From positions 1 to 30,631 of the forward strand of contig CAPNDH010000014.1 of assembly GCA_948664205.1 (NCBI GenBank): DNA of 30,631 nucleotides, in the 5' to 3' direction. Numbering within the stretch: position 1 is the stretch's first letter; every line of letters begins with the position of its first letter. The notes under the pieces were generated by a model. The model searched no databases. It was not told the DNA's origin and worked only from the letters and a program-made list of their open reading frames with translations. The DNA comes from an uncultured Clostridia bacterium (GTDB taxonomy: Bacteria; Bacillota; Clostridia; TANB77; CAG-508). Below, piece after piece: positions 6,755 to 14,137 of this stretch. Both the position numbers and the translations under genes were made by a program.

Positions 6755-9309
6755 ATCCACTTTACTAAATTCAAGTTTTCTGAATCTAATATCATTTCAT
6801 GTTTTGGCATTACTCTAAAGGTGTAGCCGTAATTTCCTCCTGTTGTTAAGTCAATTTGTGCTTCATAGTAATATTTTCTTTCTTCATCGTTTGCTTTCAC
6901 CATTTGCATTGGAATTACTGATATTTTTTCTACTATACCATTTTCTTTTATTCTTCCATAATATACTTGTACTTCTATATTTTCTACTTGTATATTAGGC
7001 AGATTTACTTCACATGCTACTTTTATTGTATCTCCTGCATTTACCAAAATATCGTTTAAATTATCTTGCTCTTTTATTATAATGTCTTTCCAATTTCTTG
7101 CAATTTCTCTTTTCCATTCATTGAATTCTCCAACTAAACTTAGGTCTGTATAATAGTTGTCATATAAGTTTACAAGTGGCATATATAGTTTTTGTGTATA
7201 GTCTACAAGCATTCTTGAAGTGCTATAATTTTCTCCTGTACTCTTTATAGAGTTTTTCATTAATTCAAGCCATTTTTTAGATATTCCTTTAGAATTTTGT
7301 TCATAATATGCTGGTATTATTTTATTTTCTAATATGTTATATATACTTTGGCTATCTTCATTATCTTGAATTTCATAATTTTCATACTCTTTATTTGTTC
7401 CTATTGCCCATCCATTTTGTTGGTTATATCCTTCTGCCCACCAACCATCTAAAATACTAAAGTTTACAACACCATTTACAGATGCTTTTTCACCACTTGT
7501 TCCTGAAGCTTCCATTGGTCTTCTTGGTGTGTTTAACCATACGTCTACACCGCTTATTAAATGCCTTGACATTTCCATATTGTAATTTTCTAATAAGAAT
7601 ACTTTTCCTTTAAATTGTGGTTTCATTGATATTTCATGTATGTATTTTATTAAGTCTTGTCCTTCTTTATCTCTTGGATGTGCCTTTCCTGCTATAAATA
7701 TTTGAACTGGTCTTTTATCATCATTTAATATTTGTGTAATTCTTTCTAAATCTCTAAATAATAGTGTTGCTCTTTTATATGTTGCAAATCTTCTTGCAAA
7801 ACCTATTGTTAAAGCATTTGGATTTAGTTTTGATGTTATTTCATTAATTTGCTCATATGGATATCCACATCTACGTAACCTTGAAGTTATATTTTCTTTA
7901 GCAAGTTGCATTAGTTTTTGTTTTCTAACAAAGTGTTCTTTCCATAATTTTTCATCAGGTATGGAATCTATTTTCTCCCAAGTTTCATTTTTATGAATAT
8001 TGTCTTGCCAATATGGCATTAAATATTCATTATATAGTTCTTTTAAGTTTGGTGCAAGCCAGCTACATGTATGTATTCCATTTGTTACATATGTTATTGG
8101 TGATTCATCTGGTGAAATTTCTGGCCATACTTCTGCAAATAATTCCCTTGATACTGCACCATGCAATTTACTTACTCCATTTTTCTTTCCTGCTACTTTT
8201 AGTGCTAATACACCCATATTAAAGCCAGAATTTTCCTCTGGGTTTGGTTTCATTCCCATTTGCATAAATTCTTCTTTTGATATTCCAAATCTATCCCAAT
8301 AATCTTTAAAATATCTTTCTACTAAGTCTACTGGGAATATATCATTTCCTGCTGGTACTGGTGTATGCGTTGTAAATACTGTTTTTGATGAAACTATATC
8401 TCTTGCCATTTCAAAAGATACTTGTTTTTCTTTTATTATATTTTTTATTAATTCTAGTATTAAAAATGATGAATGACCCTCATTCATGTGGTATACAGTT
8501 GGGTTTAAACCTAAAGTTTTTAATAAGCGTACTCCGCCCATACCAAGAACTATTTCTTGAGCTATTCTCATTTCTTGGTCTCCACCATAAAGTGTAGTTG
8601 TTATATTTTTATATTCTTCATTATTTTCTTCAATATCAGAATCCATTAAATATAACTTCACTCTTCCTACATTAATTTGCCATACTTTTAAATATAATCT
8701 TCTTTTTGGTAGTTTAACATATATTATTAAATCTTTTCCTTGTTCATCTTTTACAGGCGTAATTGGCAGGGTATCAATATCTATACTTTTATATTCTGTT
8801 TCTTGATCTCCATACCCATTTATTTTTTGGTGGAAATATCCATTTTTATATAAAAGCCCCACTGCAACTAATGGCAAGCCTAAATCACTTGCTGATTTCA
8901 AATGGTCGCCAGATAATATTCCAAGACCTCCAGAATATATTGGAAGGATTTGGTCTAAACCATATTCCGCTGAAAAATATGCTATTAAATCTTGTTCATT
9001 ATTTGGATAGTTTTTTGAAAACCATGTATTTTTACTATTTATATAATTTTCAAAATTTTCTACGTTTTCATCATATTCTTTTAGAAAAGTATTATTTTTT
9101 GTTGCTTCTTCTAATTTTTCTTGGGCTACTAATCTTAAAAATTTTACTGGATTTTTTTGTACTGTTTCCCATAAATCTATATCTATTTTTTTAAACAATT
9201 TTAAAAATTCTGTATTCCATGACCACCACAAATTGTTAGCTATTTCTTCTAATTTTTCTATTCTTTTTGGTAATTGTGGCCTTACAGTTATTTTATTAAA
9301 TATGTACAT
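6745..9309 (-). CDS. glgP: Alpha-glucan (glycogen) phosphorylase, GT35, short DUF3417-type
   Basis: Releases glucose-1-phosphate from the non-reducing ends of glycogen or maltodextrin using phosphate and PLP. It has 854 residues. The N-terminus (LPKRIEKLEEIANNLWWSWN) marks the DUF3417-containing alpha-glucan phosphorylase group of thermophiles and Clostridia rather than the E. coli GlgP group. Landmarks are SAEYGLDQILPIYSGGLGIL, HMNEGHSSFLILE, TTHTPVPAGND, GFARRFATYKRA, and the PLP site SGTSGEKASVNG with lysine at residue 608. A beta-rich C-terminal tail follows the catalytic core. The ATG has GGAGG about 9 bases upstream and a promoter at 9365-9393. With the GT4 synthase (18132) and GH57 branching enzyme (21774) it completes a glycogen cycle. 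Identification as GT35 is firm; the preferred substrate is not. Confidence 0.94.
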   Translation of the reverse strand: MYIFNKITVRPQLPKRIEKLEEIANNLWWSWNTEFLKLFKKIDIDLWETVQKNPVKFLRLVAQEKLEEATKNNTFLKEYDENVENFENYINSKNTWFSKNYPNNEQDLIAYFSAEYGLDQILPIYSGGLGILSGDHLKSASDLGLPLVAVGLLYKNGYFHQKINGYGDQETEYKSIDIDTLPITPVKDEQGKDLIIYVKLPKRRLYLKVWQINVGRVKLYLMDSDIEENNEEYKNITTTLYGGDQEMRIAQEIVLGMGGVRLLKTLGLNPTVYHMNEGHSSFLILELIKNIIKEKQVSFEMARDIVSSKTVFTTHTPVPAGNDIFPVDLVERYFKDYWDRFGISKEEFMQMGMKPNPEENSGFNMGVLALKVAGKKNGVSKLHGAVSRELFAEVWPEISPDESPITYVTNGIHTCSWLAPNLKELYNEYLMPYWQDNIHKNETWEKIDSIPDEKLWKEHFVRKQKLMQLAKENITSRLRRCGYPYEQINEITSKLNPNALTIGFARRFATYKRATLLFRDLERITQILNDDKRPVQIFIAGKAHPRDKEGQDLIKYIHEISMKPQFKGKVFLLENYNMEMSRHLISGVDVWLNTPRRPMEASGTSGEKASVNGVVNFSILDGWWAEGYNQQNGWAIGTNKEYENYEIQDNEDSQSIYNILENKIIPAYYEQNSKGISKKWLELMKNSIKSTGENYSTSRMLVDYTQKLYMPLVNLYDNYYTDLSLVGEFNEWKREIARNWKDIIIKEQDNLNDILVNAGDTIKVACEVNLPNIQVENIEVQVYYGRIKENGIVEKISVIPMQMVKANDEERKYYYEAQIDLTTGGNYGYTFRVMPKHEMILDSENLNLVKWIEK

Positions 9310-9364
9310 TTTACTATTTTTCCTCCTTAGTATTTTAAAAAATCTTTTGTTTAAATTTATATAT

Positions 9365-9393
9365 ATTATCTATTAACTTTTTATATTTGTCAA
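9365..9393 (-). promoter_or_regulatory. glgP promoter
   Basis: On the minus strand, TTGACA (9393-9388), a 17-base spacer and GATAAT (9370-9365), 56 bases before the phosphorylase start. Confidence 0.75.
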
Positions 9394-9399
9394 ACCTTT

Positions 9400-10698
9400 T
9401 TATAAAATTTCTTTTTTACTATATTCATCTGGTTTTAAGCCTACTGTATACCTCATTTTATCTAGTACTAAAGTAACTGCAATTGTACTCAAAGAGCCTA
9501 TTATAATTAATGCTATATCTACTTTCAAAACATTTAATATACTTGATGCACCAAATATTAATATTGAAACTATTAGGTTTTCCATAAGGTTATTTACTGT
9601 TGCAATTTTTACTCTTTTTTCTCCATTTGTAAAATTATTTAAATATCTTTTTATTAGTACATAGTATGGCCCTTTAGTTATATATTGAATTGTAAATAAT
9701 ATTAATACTATTGGAAGCATTATTTTTATATTAATATCAAACATTAAAAATATTCCTAATAATAAGCATGATATTGCGGTTGGGAATGCTAAAAATGTAA
9801 GAGTTTTGTTTCTGTATCTTTTATGTATTCTATCTTGATTTTTTGTAGCAATTCCTGATATTATTCCTAACACTGCAAATATTATTCCAAAATATTTTTC
9901 TGGCATTCCTATTTCTAGTAGTACTGTATTTCTTAAATTTTGCATAATTTTTATCATAGATATCATTAAACAATTAAATACCAATAAGCTTATTAGCCTT
10001 TTAGAATGAAATATATTTCTAAATGAATATTTTAAGTTTCTAAATTGTTCTGATATTCTAAATTTTTGTTCTTTTACTTGTATTTCTTCAAATTTTGTAG
10101 AAATTATTGCTACCCATAATAATACTAAGAAGCTTAATACCATTGGCACATATGGATTTACTACAAATAGAAAGCCTGCTATTACAGCTGATATTGCTTC
10201 TATATAATAATGCCTAGCAGTTGCTTTTCCATCTATTTTTGCAAATGTACTTCCTCGTTTTTCTCCATGTTCTATAGAATCATATAGCATGTCTGTTTCA
10301 CAAGTTGCTTTTATTGTATAACCCAATGCACATAGAAATTGAGAAACTAATAATATATTAAAATTTGGTGCAAATATTATAAATAACATATGAATTGCTA
10401 ATATTATACTTGCAAATATTATGCTTTTTCTTTTACCTATTTTTTGAATTATTATTGTTGAGGGTATTTGAACAAGCGACTTAAATAATATATAAAAAGC
10501 GTCAAATTGTAATATTTGAGCAGTTGTTAAGTCTTTTTCTATGCTTAAAAATAAGTAAATTATTGCATAATAGAATAATAAATCAAATGAAAAAACTCTA
10601 TATGATTTATACAACTCTATGTTTTTTTGCTTTTTATATTTAAGCATTTTATCTTCTACTACCTGATTTGCATTTTTTTCTAAAACTACATTTTCCAT
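9400..10698 (-). CDS. MFS-type membrane transporter, substrate unknown
   Basis: Encodes 432 residues with a soluble, lysine-rich N-terminal 35 residues and then about 12 hydrophobic segments, the usual layout of major facilitator superfamily carriers. The loop after the second segment reads IIQKIGKRKSI, resembling the MFS motif A (G-x-x-x-D/G-R-x-G-R-R). The middle loop (about 210-230) is basic. I prefer the ATG at 10698 over that at 10710: GGAG lies 7 bases before the former, while the latter has no ribosome site. A promoter is at 10728-10756. The gene is single. Which compound it moves cannot be read from the sequence; being next to the phosphorylase does not prove a sugar substrate. Confidence 0.8.
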   Translation of the reverse strand: MENVVLEKNANQVVEDKMLKYKKQKNIELYKSYRVFSFDLLFYYAIIYLFLSIEKDLTTAQILQFDAFYILFKSLVQIPSTIIIQKIGKRKSIIFASIILAIHMLFIIFAPNFNILLVSQFLCALGYTIKATCETDMLYDSIEHGEKRGSTFAKIDGKATARHYYIEAISAVIAGFLFVVNPYVPMVLSFLVLLWVAIISTKFEEIQVKEQKFRISEQFRNLKYSFRNIFHSKRLISLLVFNCLMISMIKIMQNLRNTVLLEIGMPEKYFGIIFAVLGIISGIATKNQDRIHKRYRNKTLTFLAFPTAISCLLLGIFLMFDINIKIMLPIVLILFTIQYITKGPYYVLIKRYLNNFTNGEKRVKIATVNNLMENLIVSILIFGASSILNVLKVDIALIIIGSLSTIAVTLVLDKMRYTVGLKPDEYSKKEIL

Positions 10699-10727
10699 AT
10701 ATTTCTCCATTTATTGTTCTTATTTGA

Positions 10728-10756
10728 ATTGTACTATAAGGTTTGGAATTTTACAA
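10728..10756 (-). promoter_or_regulatory. Promoter of the MFS gene
   Basis: On the minus strand, TTGTAA (10756-10751), a 17-base spacer and TACAAT (10733-10728). Confidence 0.6.
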
Positions 10757-10772
10757 GTAAATTTTCTAGTTA

Positions 10773-10805
10773 AATAAGAAACTCGGAATTTCCGAGTTTC
10801 TTATT
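10773..10805 (-). terminator. Terminator of the orphan gene at 10805
   Basis: A 15-bp perfect stem (10773-10787 with 10791-10805), loop of 3, core ACTCGGA/TCCGAGT, with a T-rich arm on the minus strand. It starts at the stop codon. Confidence 0.8.
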
Positions 10806-11200
10806 TATTTTACTATTTCTCTGGCTACTTCGCGCATTTTAAAACAAAGTTCTTGAATATCGTACTTTATCTCACTATCTATATATGGTTCTACAAGTGC
10901 TGCATAACGTGTAATTTCATATAGACGTATAAACATAATATCTATAAAATCTGCTCTACTTGCCAAATGATTTCTATCAATTAATTTTTTCTTTTTAGTT
11001 ACTCTAAGTTGTGTAGTACTATGCAACTCACATGCTAACATCCATAATTTTCCTTTTAATTCTTCATAGTTTTCAGGTAATTGTTTAACTGCTATTAAGT
11101 TCTCTGCAAAACTTTTATATTTTGTATATAATTCTTCTGCATATTTAGTAAATTCCCGTACAACTTCAACTTCTCTTGCATCTAATTTTACTGCTTCCAT
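10805..11200 (-). CDS. Hypothetical helical protein, 131 residues
   Basis: Not recognised. It is soluble and predicted almost entirely helical, with no signal or membrane segment. The C-terminal half carries a basic patch (TKKKKLIDRNH) and amphipathic helices (IMFIRLYEITRYAALVEPYID). The ATG at 11200 is preceded by AGGAGG 8 bases upstream. It is a single gene with a promoter at 11256-11284 and a terminator at its stop. Codon 15 (VVREF) is CGG, which the window's recognisable core genes do not use. Its promoter and leader closely resemble those of the small gene at 11373-11540, so the two are likely controlled together. No function is assigned. Confidence 0.78.
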   Translation of the reverse strand: MEAVKLDAREVEVVREFTKYAEELYTKYKSFAENLIAVKQLPENYEELKGKLWMLACELHSTTQLRVTKKKKLIDRNHLASRADFIDIMFIRLYEITRYAALVEPYIDSEIKYDIQELCFKMREVAREIVK

Positions 11201-11255
11201 CCTTTTTTCCTCCTCAAAATAATTATTTTATAGGTTTATAAGTTTCAATATATGT

Positions 11256-11284
11256 ATTCTACCACATTTAGCATAATTTGTAAA
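11256..11284 (-). promoter_or_regulatory. Promoter of the orphan at 10805
   Basis: On the minus strand, TTTACA (11284-11279), a 17-base spacer and TAGAAT (11261-11256). The -35, spacer start (AATTA.G.TAA) and leader match the promoter at 11593-11621. Confidence 0.72.
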
Positions 11285-11314
11285 CTAATTATATATATTT
11301 TCATTTAAAATTTA

Positions 11315-11371
11315 AAATAGCAAAAAAGAACTCCATTCAAAATTTCGAATAAAGTTCTTTTTGCTATTTCT
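11315..11371 (-). terminator. Terminator of the 55-residue membrane protein
   Basis: Outer arms AAATAGCAAAAAAGAACT (11315-11332) and AGTTCTTTTTGCTATTT (11353-11369) pair with one bulged base. An inner ATTC/GAAT hairpin sits between them. It starts 2 bases past the stop at 11373. Confidence 0.75.
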
Positions 11372-11372
11372 A

Positions 11373-11540
11373 TTACATTTTATCAATTTTTTCTATTATA
11401 TCTTCAATCTTTTTTTGCATATTTATCAAGCTTTCTCCAATGCTATTCATTCCGTTTATAGTTTTAATAGTCAATATACCAATTGGAACGCAAATAATGA
11501 TTATTAAAATTACTAATAATATAAATACTACAATATCCAT
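11373..11540 (-). CDS. Small single-helix membrane protein with coiled-coil tail, 55 residues
   Basis: Residues 4-26 are one strongly hydrophobic membrane helix (VVFILLVILIIIICVPIGIL). Residues about 31-55 form an amphipathic, heptad-like tail (MQKKIEDIIEKIDKM) probably on the cytoplasmic side. No family is recognised; it is short enough to be missed by length-filtered gene callers. Support comes from AAAGGAGG 7-8 bases before the ATG at 11540, a promoter at 11593-11621, and a terminator directly after the stop. The promoter and leader are near copies of those before the orphan at 10805, which follows 170 bases downstream on the same strand. Confidence 0.72.
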   Translation of the reverse strand: MDIVVFILLVILIIIICVPIGILTIKTINGMNSIGESLINMQKKIEDIIEKIDKM

Positions 11541-11592
11541 ATTTTTCCTCCTTTAAATAATTATTTATAGGTTTACAAATTTTCATATGTAT

Positions 11593-11621
11593 ATTTTATT
11601 ACAATTAACGTAATTTGTAAA
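11593..11621 (-). promoter_or_regulatory. Promoter of the 55-residue membrane protein
   Basis: On the minus strand, TTTACA (11621-11616), a 17-base spacer and TAAAAT (11598-11593). Shares an extended leader with the promoter at 11256-11284. Confidence 0.7.
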
Positions 11622-11629
11622 GTATTTGC

Positions 11630-12497
11630 TTAAAATTCCTCTAGTATATCTTGTACATTTGTTACCAATTTTGCACCTTGTTTTATTAATTCATTTGTTC
11701 CTTCTGAATTTTTGCTTAGTATATTTCCGTGGAACTGCGAATACTTCTTTTCCTTGTTCTAAGGCAAAGTCTACTGTTATCATTGTTCCACTTTTCTTTT
11801 TTGCTTCTATTACAACTACTCCATTTGATAAACCACTTATTATTCTATTTCGTGCTGGAAAATTCATTTTTTGTGCTTTTGTTCCTATGACATACTCTGA
11901 TATTATTAAGCCACCTTGTTTTATTATTTCATTTGCAAGTTTAGTATTTTCTGCGGGATATATGTTGTCTATTCCGCTTCCTATTACTGCTATTGTTTTA
12001 CCTTTTGCTTGCAAAGTTGCTGTATGTGCAAGGCTATCTATTCCTTTTGCTAGACCGCTTACTGTTACAATTTCATTTTTAGCTATTTCATAGGATAATT
12101 GTTTTGCTACAATTTCTCCATATTTTGTATGCTCTCTACAACCTATTATTGCTAGTTTGAACTTGTTTAGTAATTCTTTATTTCCTTTAACATATAAAAT
12201 TATTGGTTTATCATATATTTTGTTTAATTCTTCTGGGTAGTATTTATCATATATATGAATTAATTCTATATTATTTTCTTTCATATATTTTTCGTATTTA
12301 TCTAAATTAGTTCTATATTCTTTGTTTAATATTTGTTTTGCTATTTCTTTTCCTATTCCTTCTACTTGTAATAAGTCTTCTTCTTTTGCATTCCAAATAT
12401 TTGCTGGTGTATTATATTTTTCTAATAGTTTTTGTAATTTTATGCTTCCTAATTTTTCTATTCTTGAAAGCCATATCCAATATTGTGTTTCGTTCAT
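11630..12497 (-). CDS. dprA: DNA processing protein DprA, interrupted by a +1 frameshift at 11729
   Basis: DprA/Smf loads RecA on incoming single-stranded DNA and is widespread even in non-competent bacteria. The first 256 codons read as DprA: an HhH-like N-terminal segment (LLQVEGIGKEIAKQIL), then the Rossmann-type core with AIIGCREHTKYG, VSGLAKGIDSLAH, TIAVIGSGIDNIYP, NFPARNRIISGLS and GTMITVDFALEQGKEVFAVP. There an extra base (G11729 on +, C on the coding strand) throws the frame, giving a 268-residue product ending in unrelated residues. Skipping that base restores GNILSKNSEGTNELIKQGA and ends at the stop at 11630, for 288 residues. This is shorter than the usual 350 or more, so the C-terminal winged-helix domain is absent. 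The frameshift has the same sequence form as that in clpX. It may be an error, a mutation or recoding. Confidence 0.88.
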
Positions 12498-12544
12498 TTT
12501 TCCTCCTAATTATATTGTATAAAATAAATATTTATACATATTGT

Positions 12545-12599
12545 TGAGGGCGTAATTCGGTAAATTCTCTTTGGTATTCCTTACCGATTAAGCCCCTAC
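12545..12599. repeat. Solo half-copy of the GTAGGGGC...GCCCCTAC repeat family
   Basis: About 55 bp, itself an imperfect hairpin (GGGCGTAATTCGGTAA pairs with TTACCGATTAAGCCC). It matches the left half of the composite elements at 13630-13776 and 28041-28181 in inverse orientation. It sits between dprA and folD, directly upstream of dprA, where it may contribute to the leader. Confidence 0.75.
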
Positions 12600-12620
12600 G
12601 GTGTTTTTTTATGCTACATA

Positions 12621-12655
12621 AAAAGCAAAAAGAGCCTATCGTCTTTGATAAGCCC
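12621..12655 (-). terminator. folD terminator
   Basis: On the minus strand GGGCTTATC (12655-12647) pairs with GATAGGCTC (12640-12632) across a 6-base loop with two G-T pairs, followed by CTTTTTGCTTTTT. It lies 11 bases after the folD stop. Confidence 0.65.
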
Positions 12656-12665
12656 CTATTTAATT

Positions 12666-13514
12666 TTATTTTTCTTCTAGCCCTTTTGCCGCTATTACTA
12701 CGTTGTGTAGTAGCATTGCTATTGTCATTGGTCCTACTCCACCTGGTACTGGTGTTATGTATGATGCTTTTTTTGATACTTCTTCAAAATCTACGTCTCC
12801 CACTAGACCTGTTTCTAATCTATTTATTCCTACATCTATTACTACTGCATTTTCTTTTACTATATTTGCAGTTACAAATTTTGGTTTTCCTATTGCTGAA
12901 ATTAGTATGTCTGCATTTTGTGTTATTTCTTCTATGTTTTTTGTTTTTGAATGACATATTGTTACTGTTGCATCTTTGTTTAGTAAACATTGTACTAATG
13001 GTTTTCCTACTATGTTACTTCTTCCTAATACTACTACATTTGCTCCTTTTAAGTTTATGTTGTATTCTTCTAGCATTTTTATTACCCCATGTGGTGTACA
13101 TGATATAAATGTTTCTCTATTTAACTCTAATTTTCCTATGTTTATTGGGTTAAATCCGTCTACGTCCTTTTTAGCATCTATTGCTTCAAATGCTTTATAT
13201 ATATCTAATTGTTTTGGTATTGGACTTTGTAGTAAAATTCCATGTATATCTTTTCTATTGTTTAATTTTTCTATTACACTTAATAGCTCGTCCATTTCTA
13301 TATTTTCATTTAATATAAATTCTTCATATTCTATTCCAGCTTCATTGCATGCTTTACTTTTATTTCTAACATATACTTTTGATGCTGGGTCTTCTCCTAC
13401 CATTATTACAGCAAGTTTTGGATATATTCCTTTTTTATTTAAGCTTTCTACTTCTTCTTTAACTTGTCCTCTTATTTTTTTTGATAATTCTTTTCCATCT
13501 ATTATTGTTGCCAT
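12666..13514 (-). CDS. folD: Bifunctional methylenetetrahydrofolate dehydrogenase/cyclohydrolase FolD
   Basis: Interconverts 5,10-methylene-, methenyl- and 10-formyl-tetrahydrofolate in one-carbon metabolism, using NADP. It has 282 residues, the usual length. Visible are the catalytic YVRNK motif with Tyr48 and Lys52, LLQSPIPKQLD, KDVDGFNPINIGKL, CTPHGVIKML, the Rossmann segment VVLGRSNIVGKPLVQCLL, ADILISAIGKPKFV and the C-terminal signature TPVPGGVGPMTIAMLLHN. All key residues are intact. The ATG at 13514 has GGGAGG 9 bases upstream, and a promoter is at 13538-13566. It is a single gene with its own terminator, flanked on both sides by repeats of the GTAGGGGC family. Identification is firm. 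Confidence 0.97.
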   Translation of the reverse strand: MATIIDGKELSKKIRGQVKEEVESLNKKGIYPKLAVIMVGEDPASKVYVRNKSKACNEAGIEYEEFILNENIEMDELLSVIEKLNNRKDIHGILLQSPIPKQLDIYKAFEAIDAKKDVDGFNPINIGKLELNRETFISCTPHGVIKMLEEYNINLKGANVVVLGRSNIVGKPLVQCLLNKDATVTICHSKTKNIEEITQNADILISAIGKPKFVTANIVKENAVVIDVGINRLETGLVGDVDFEEVSKKASYITPVPGGVGPMTIAMLLHNVVIAAKGLEEK

Positions 13515-13537
13515 TTATAAAACCTCCCTTTTTGTTT

Positions 13538-13566
13538 AATATATTATTTTAATATTATTTTGTCAA
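13538..13566 (-). promoter_or_regulatory. folD promoter
   Basis: On the minus strand, TTGACA (13566-13561), a 17-base spacer and TATATT (13543-13538). Confidence 0.75.
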
Positions 13567-13629
13567 TTACTTTACTTTGATTTCTATTTTTAATTTTTTT
13601 AATTTACATTTATTAGTAACGTATGTATC

Positions 13630-13776
13630 GTAGGGGCTTAATCTGTTAGGAATACCTAAAAGAATTTACCTAATTACGCCCTCAACGTATATTTAAAATT
13701 TATACCAATATTCAAATTATCTAGGGGCGAAATTCGGTATTCCTGAAGAAGTATTCCTTACCGATTTAGCCCCTAC
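13630..13776. repeat. Composite MITE-like element with terminal inverted repeats, copy A
   Basis: 147 bp, starting GTAGGGGCTTAATC and ending GATTTAGCCCCTAC. It consists of two hairpin half-units facing each other (13630-13684 and about 13722-13776) joined by an AT-rich linker (ATATTTAAAATTTATA). A second copy with the same architecture is at 28041-28181, and a single half-unit at 12545-12599. No coding capacity and no clear target duplication. With the folD promoter it accounts for the gene-free stretch 13515-13833; nothing else is seen there. Confidence 0.82.
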
Positions 13777-13833
13777 AATATAAATATTTTTTTGTTGTGA
13801 ATTGTAATTCTAATTATTTTTATTTTTTATATT

Positions 13834-14055
13834 TTAGCATGTTTTTCTACAACAAATAAGCATTATTATTCTTATAATTATTAAAATTAATAAAATAACT
13901 GCAATTGCTATAAATGCACCTAAACCTAAAAGAGCAAGTAAACCTGTAAGTGCACCTATTATTATTCCTAATACGAAAGCAAACAATACTATTAATATAA
14001 ATAATATTAAATCAATACAACATTTTCTTTTTCTGCAACATTCCTCTTCAAACAT
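13834..14055 (-). CDS. Small membrane protein with cysteine pairs at both ends, 73 residues
   Basis: Unknown family. The N-terminus EEECCRKRKCC and C-terminus CCRKTC carry paired cysteines in a basic context. Between them are two adjacent hydrophobic segments with a glycine-rich turn (GIIIGALTGLLALLGLGAF), forming a helical hairpin. The CC motifs near membrane ends could be acylation or metal sites, but this is speculation. I chose the ATG at 14055, 9 bases after AGGAGGTG, over the in-frame GTG at 14067, which overlaps that ribosome site. An 11-bp inverted repeat (14071-14100) ends inside the ribosome site and could hide it. The gene lies 82 bases downstream of dinB on the same strand. Confidence 0.7.
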   Translation of the reverse strand: MFEEECCRKRKCCIDLILFILIVLFAFVLGIIIGALTGLLALLGLGAFIAIAVILLILIIIRIIMLICCRKTC

Positions 14056-14070
14056 AATTTTTTTCACCTC

Positions 14071-14100
14071 CTAATAGTATTCTTATTTAAATACTATTAG
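14071..14100 (-). promoter_or_regulatory. Hairpin abutting the ribosome binding site of the gene at 13834
   Basis: CTAATAGTATT (14071-14081) and AATACTATTAG (14090-14100) pair perfectly around an 8-base loop. On the transcript the 3' arm includes the first two bases of AGGAGG. It could be an RNA switch that occludes translation, or a protein operator. Confidence 0.45.
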
Positions 14101-14137
14101 TATATAGTATGCGCTTGTTCGACTTTTTTCTACTTTA

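Noticed and set aside
12545..13776. Clustered GTAGGGGC repeats around folD as a CRISPR array
   Set aside because: There are only a few copies, irregularly spaced, with a gene between them, palindromic over their full length and no uniform spacers.
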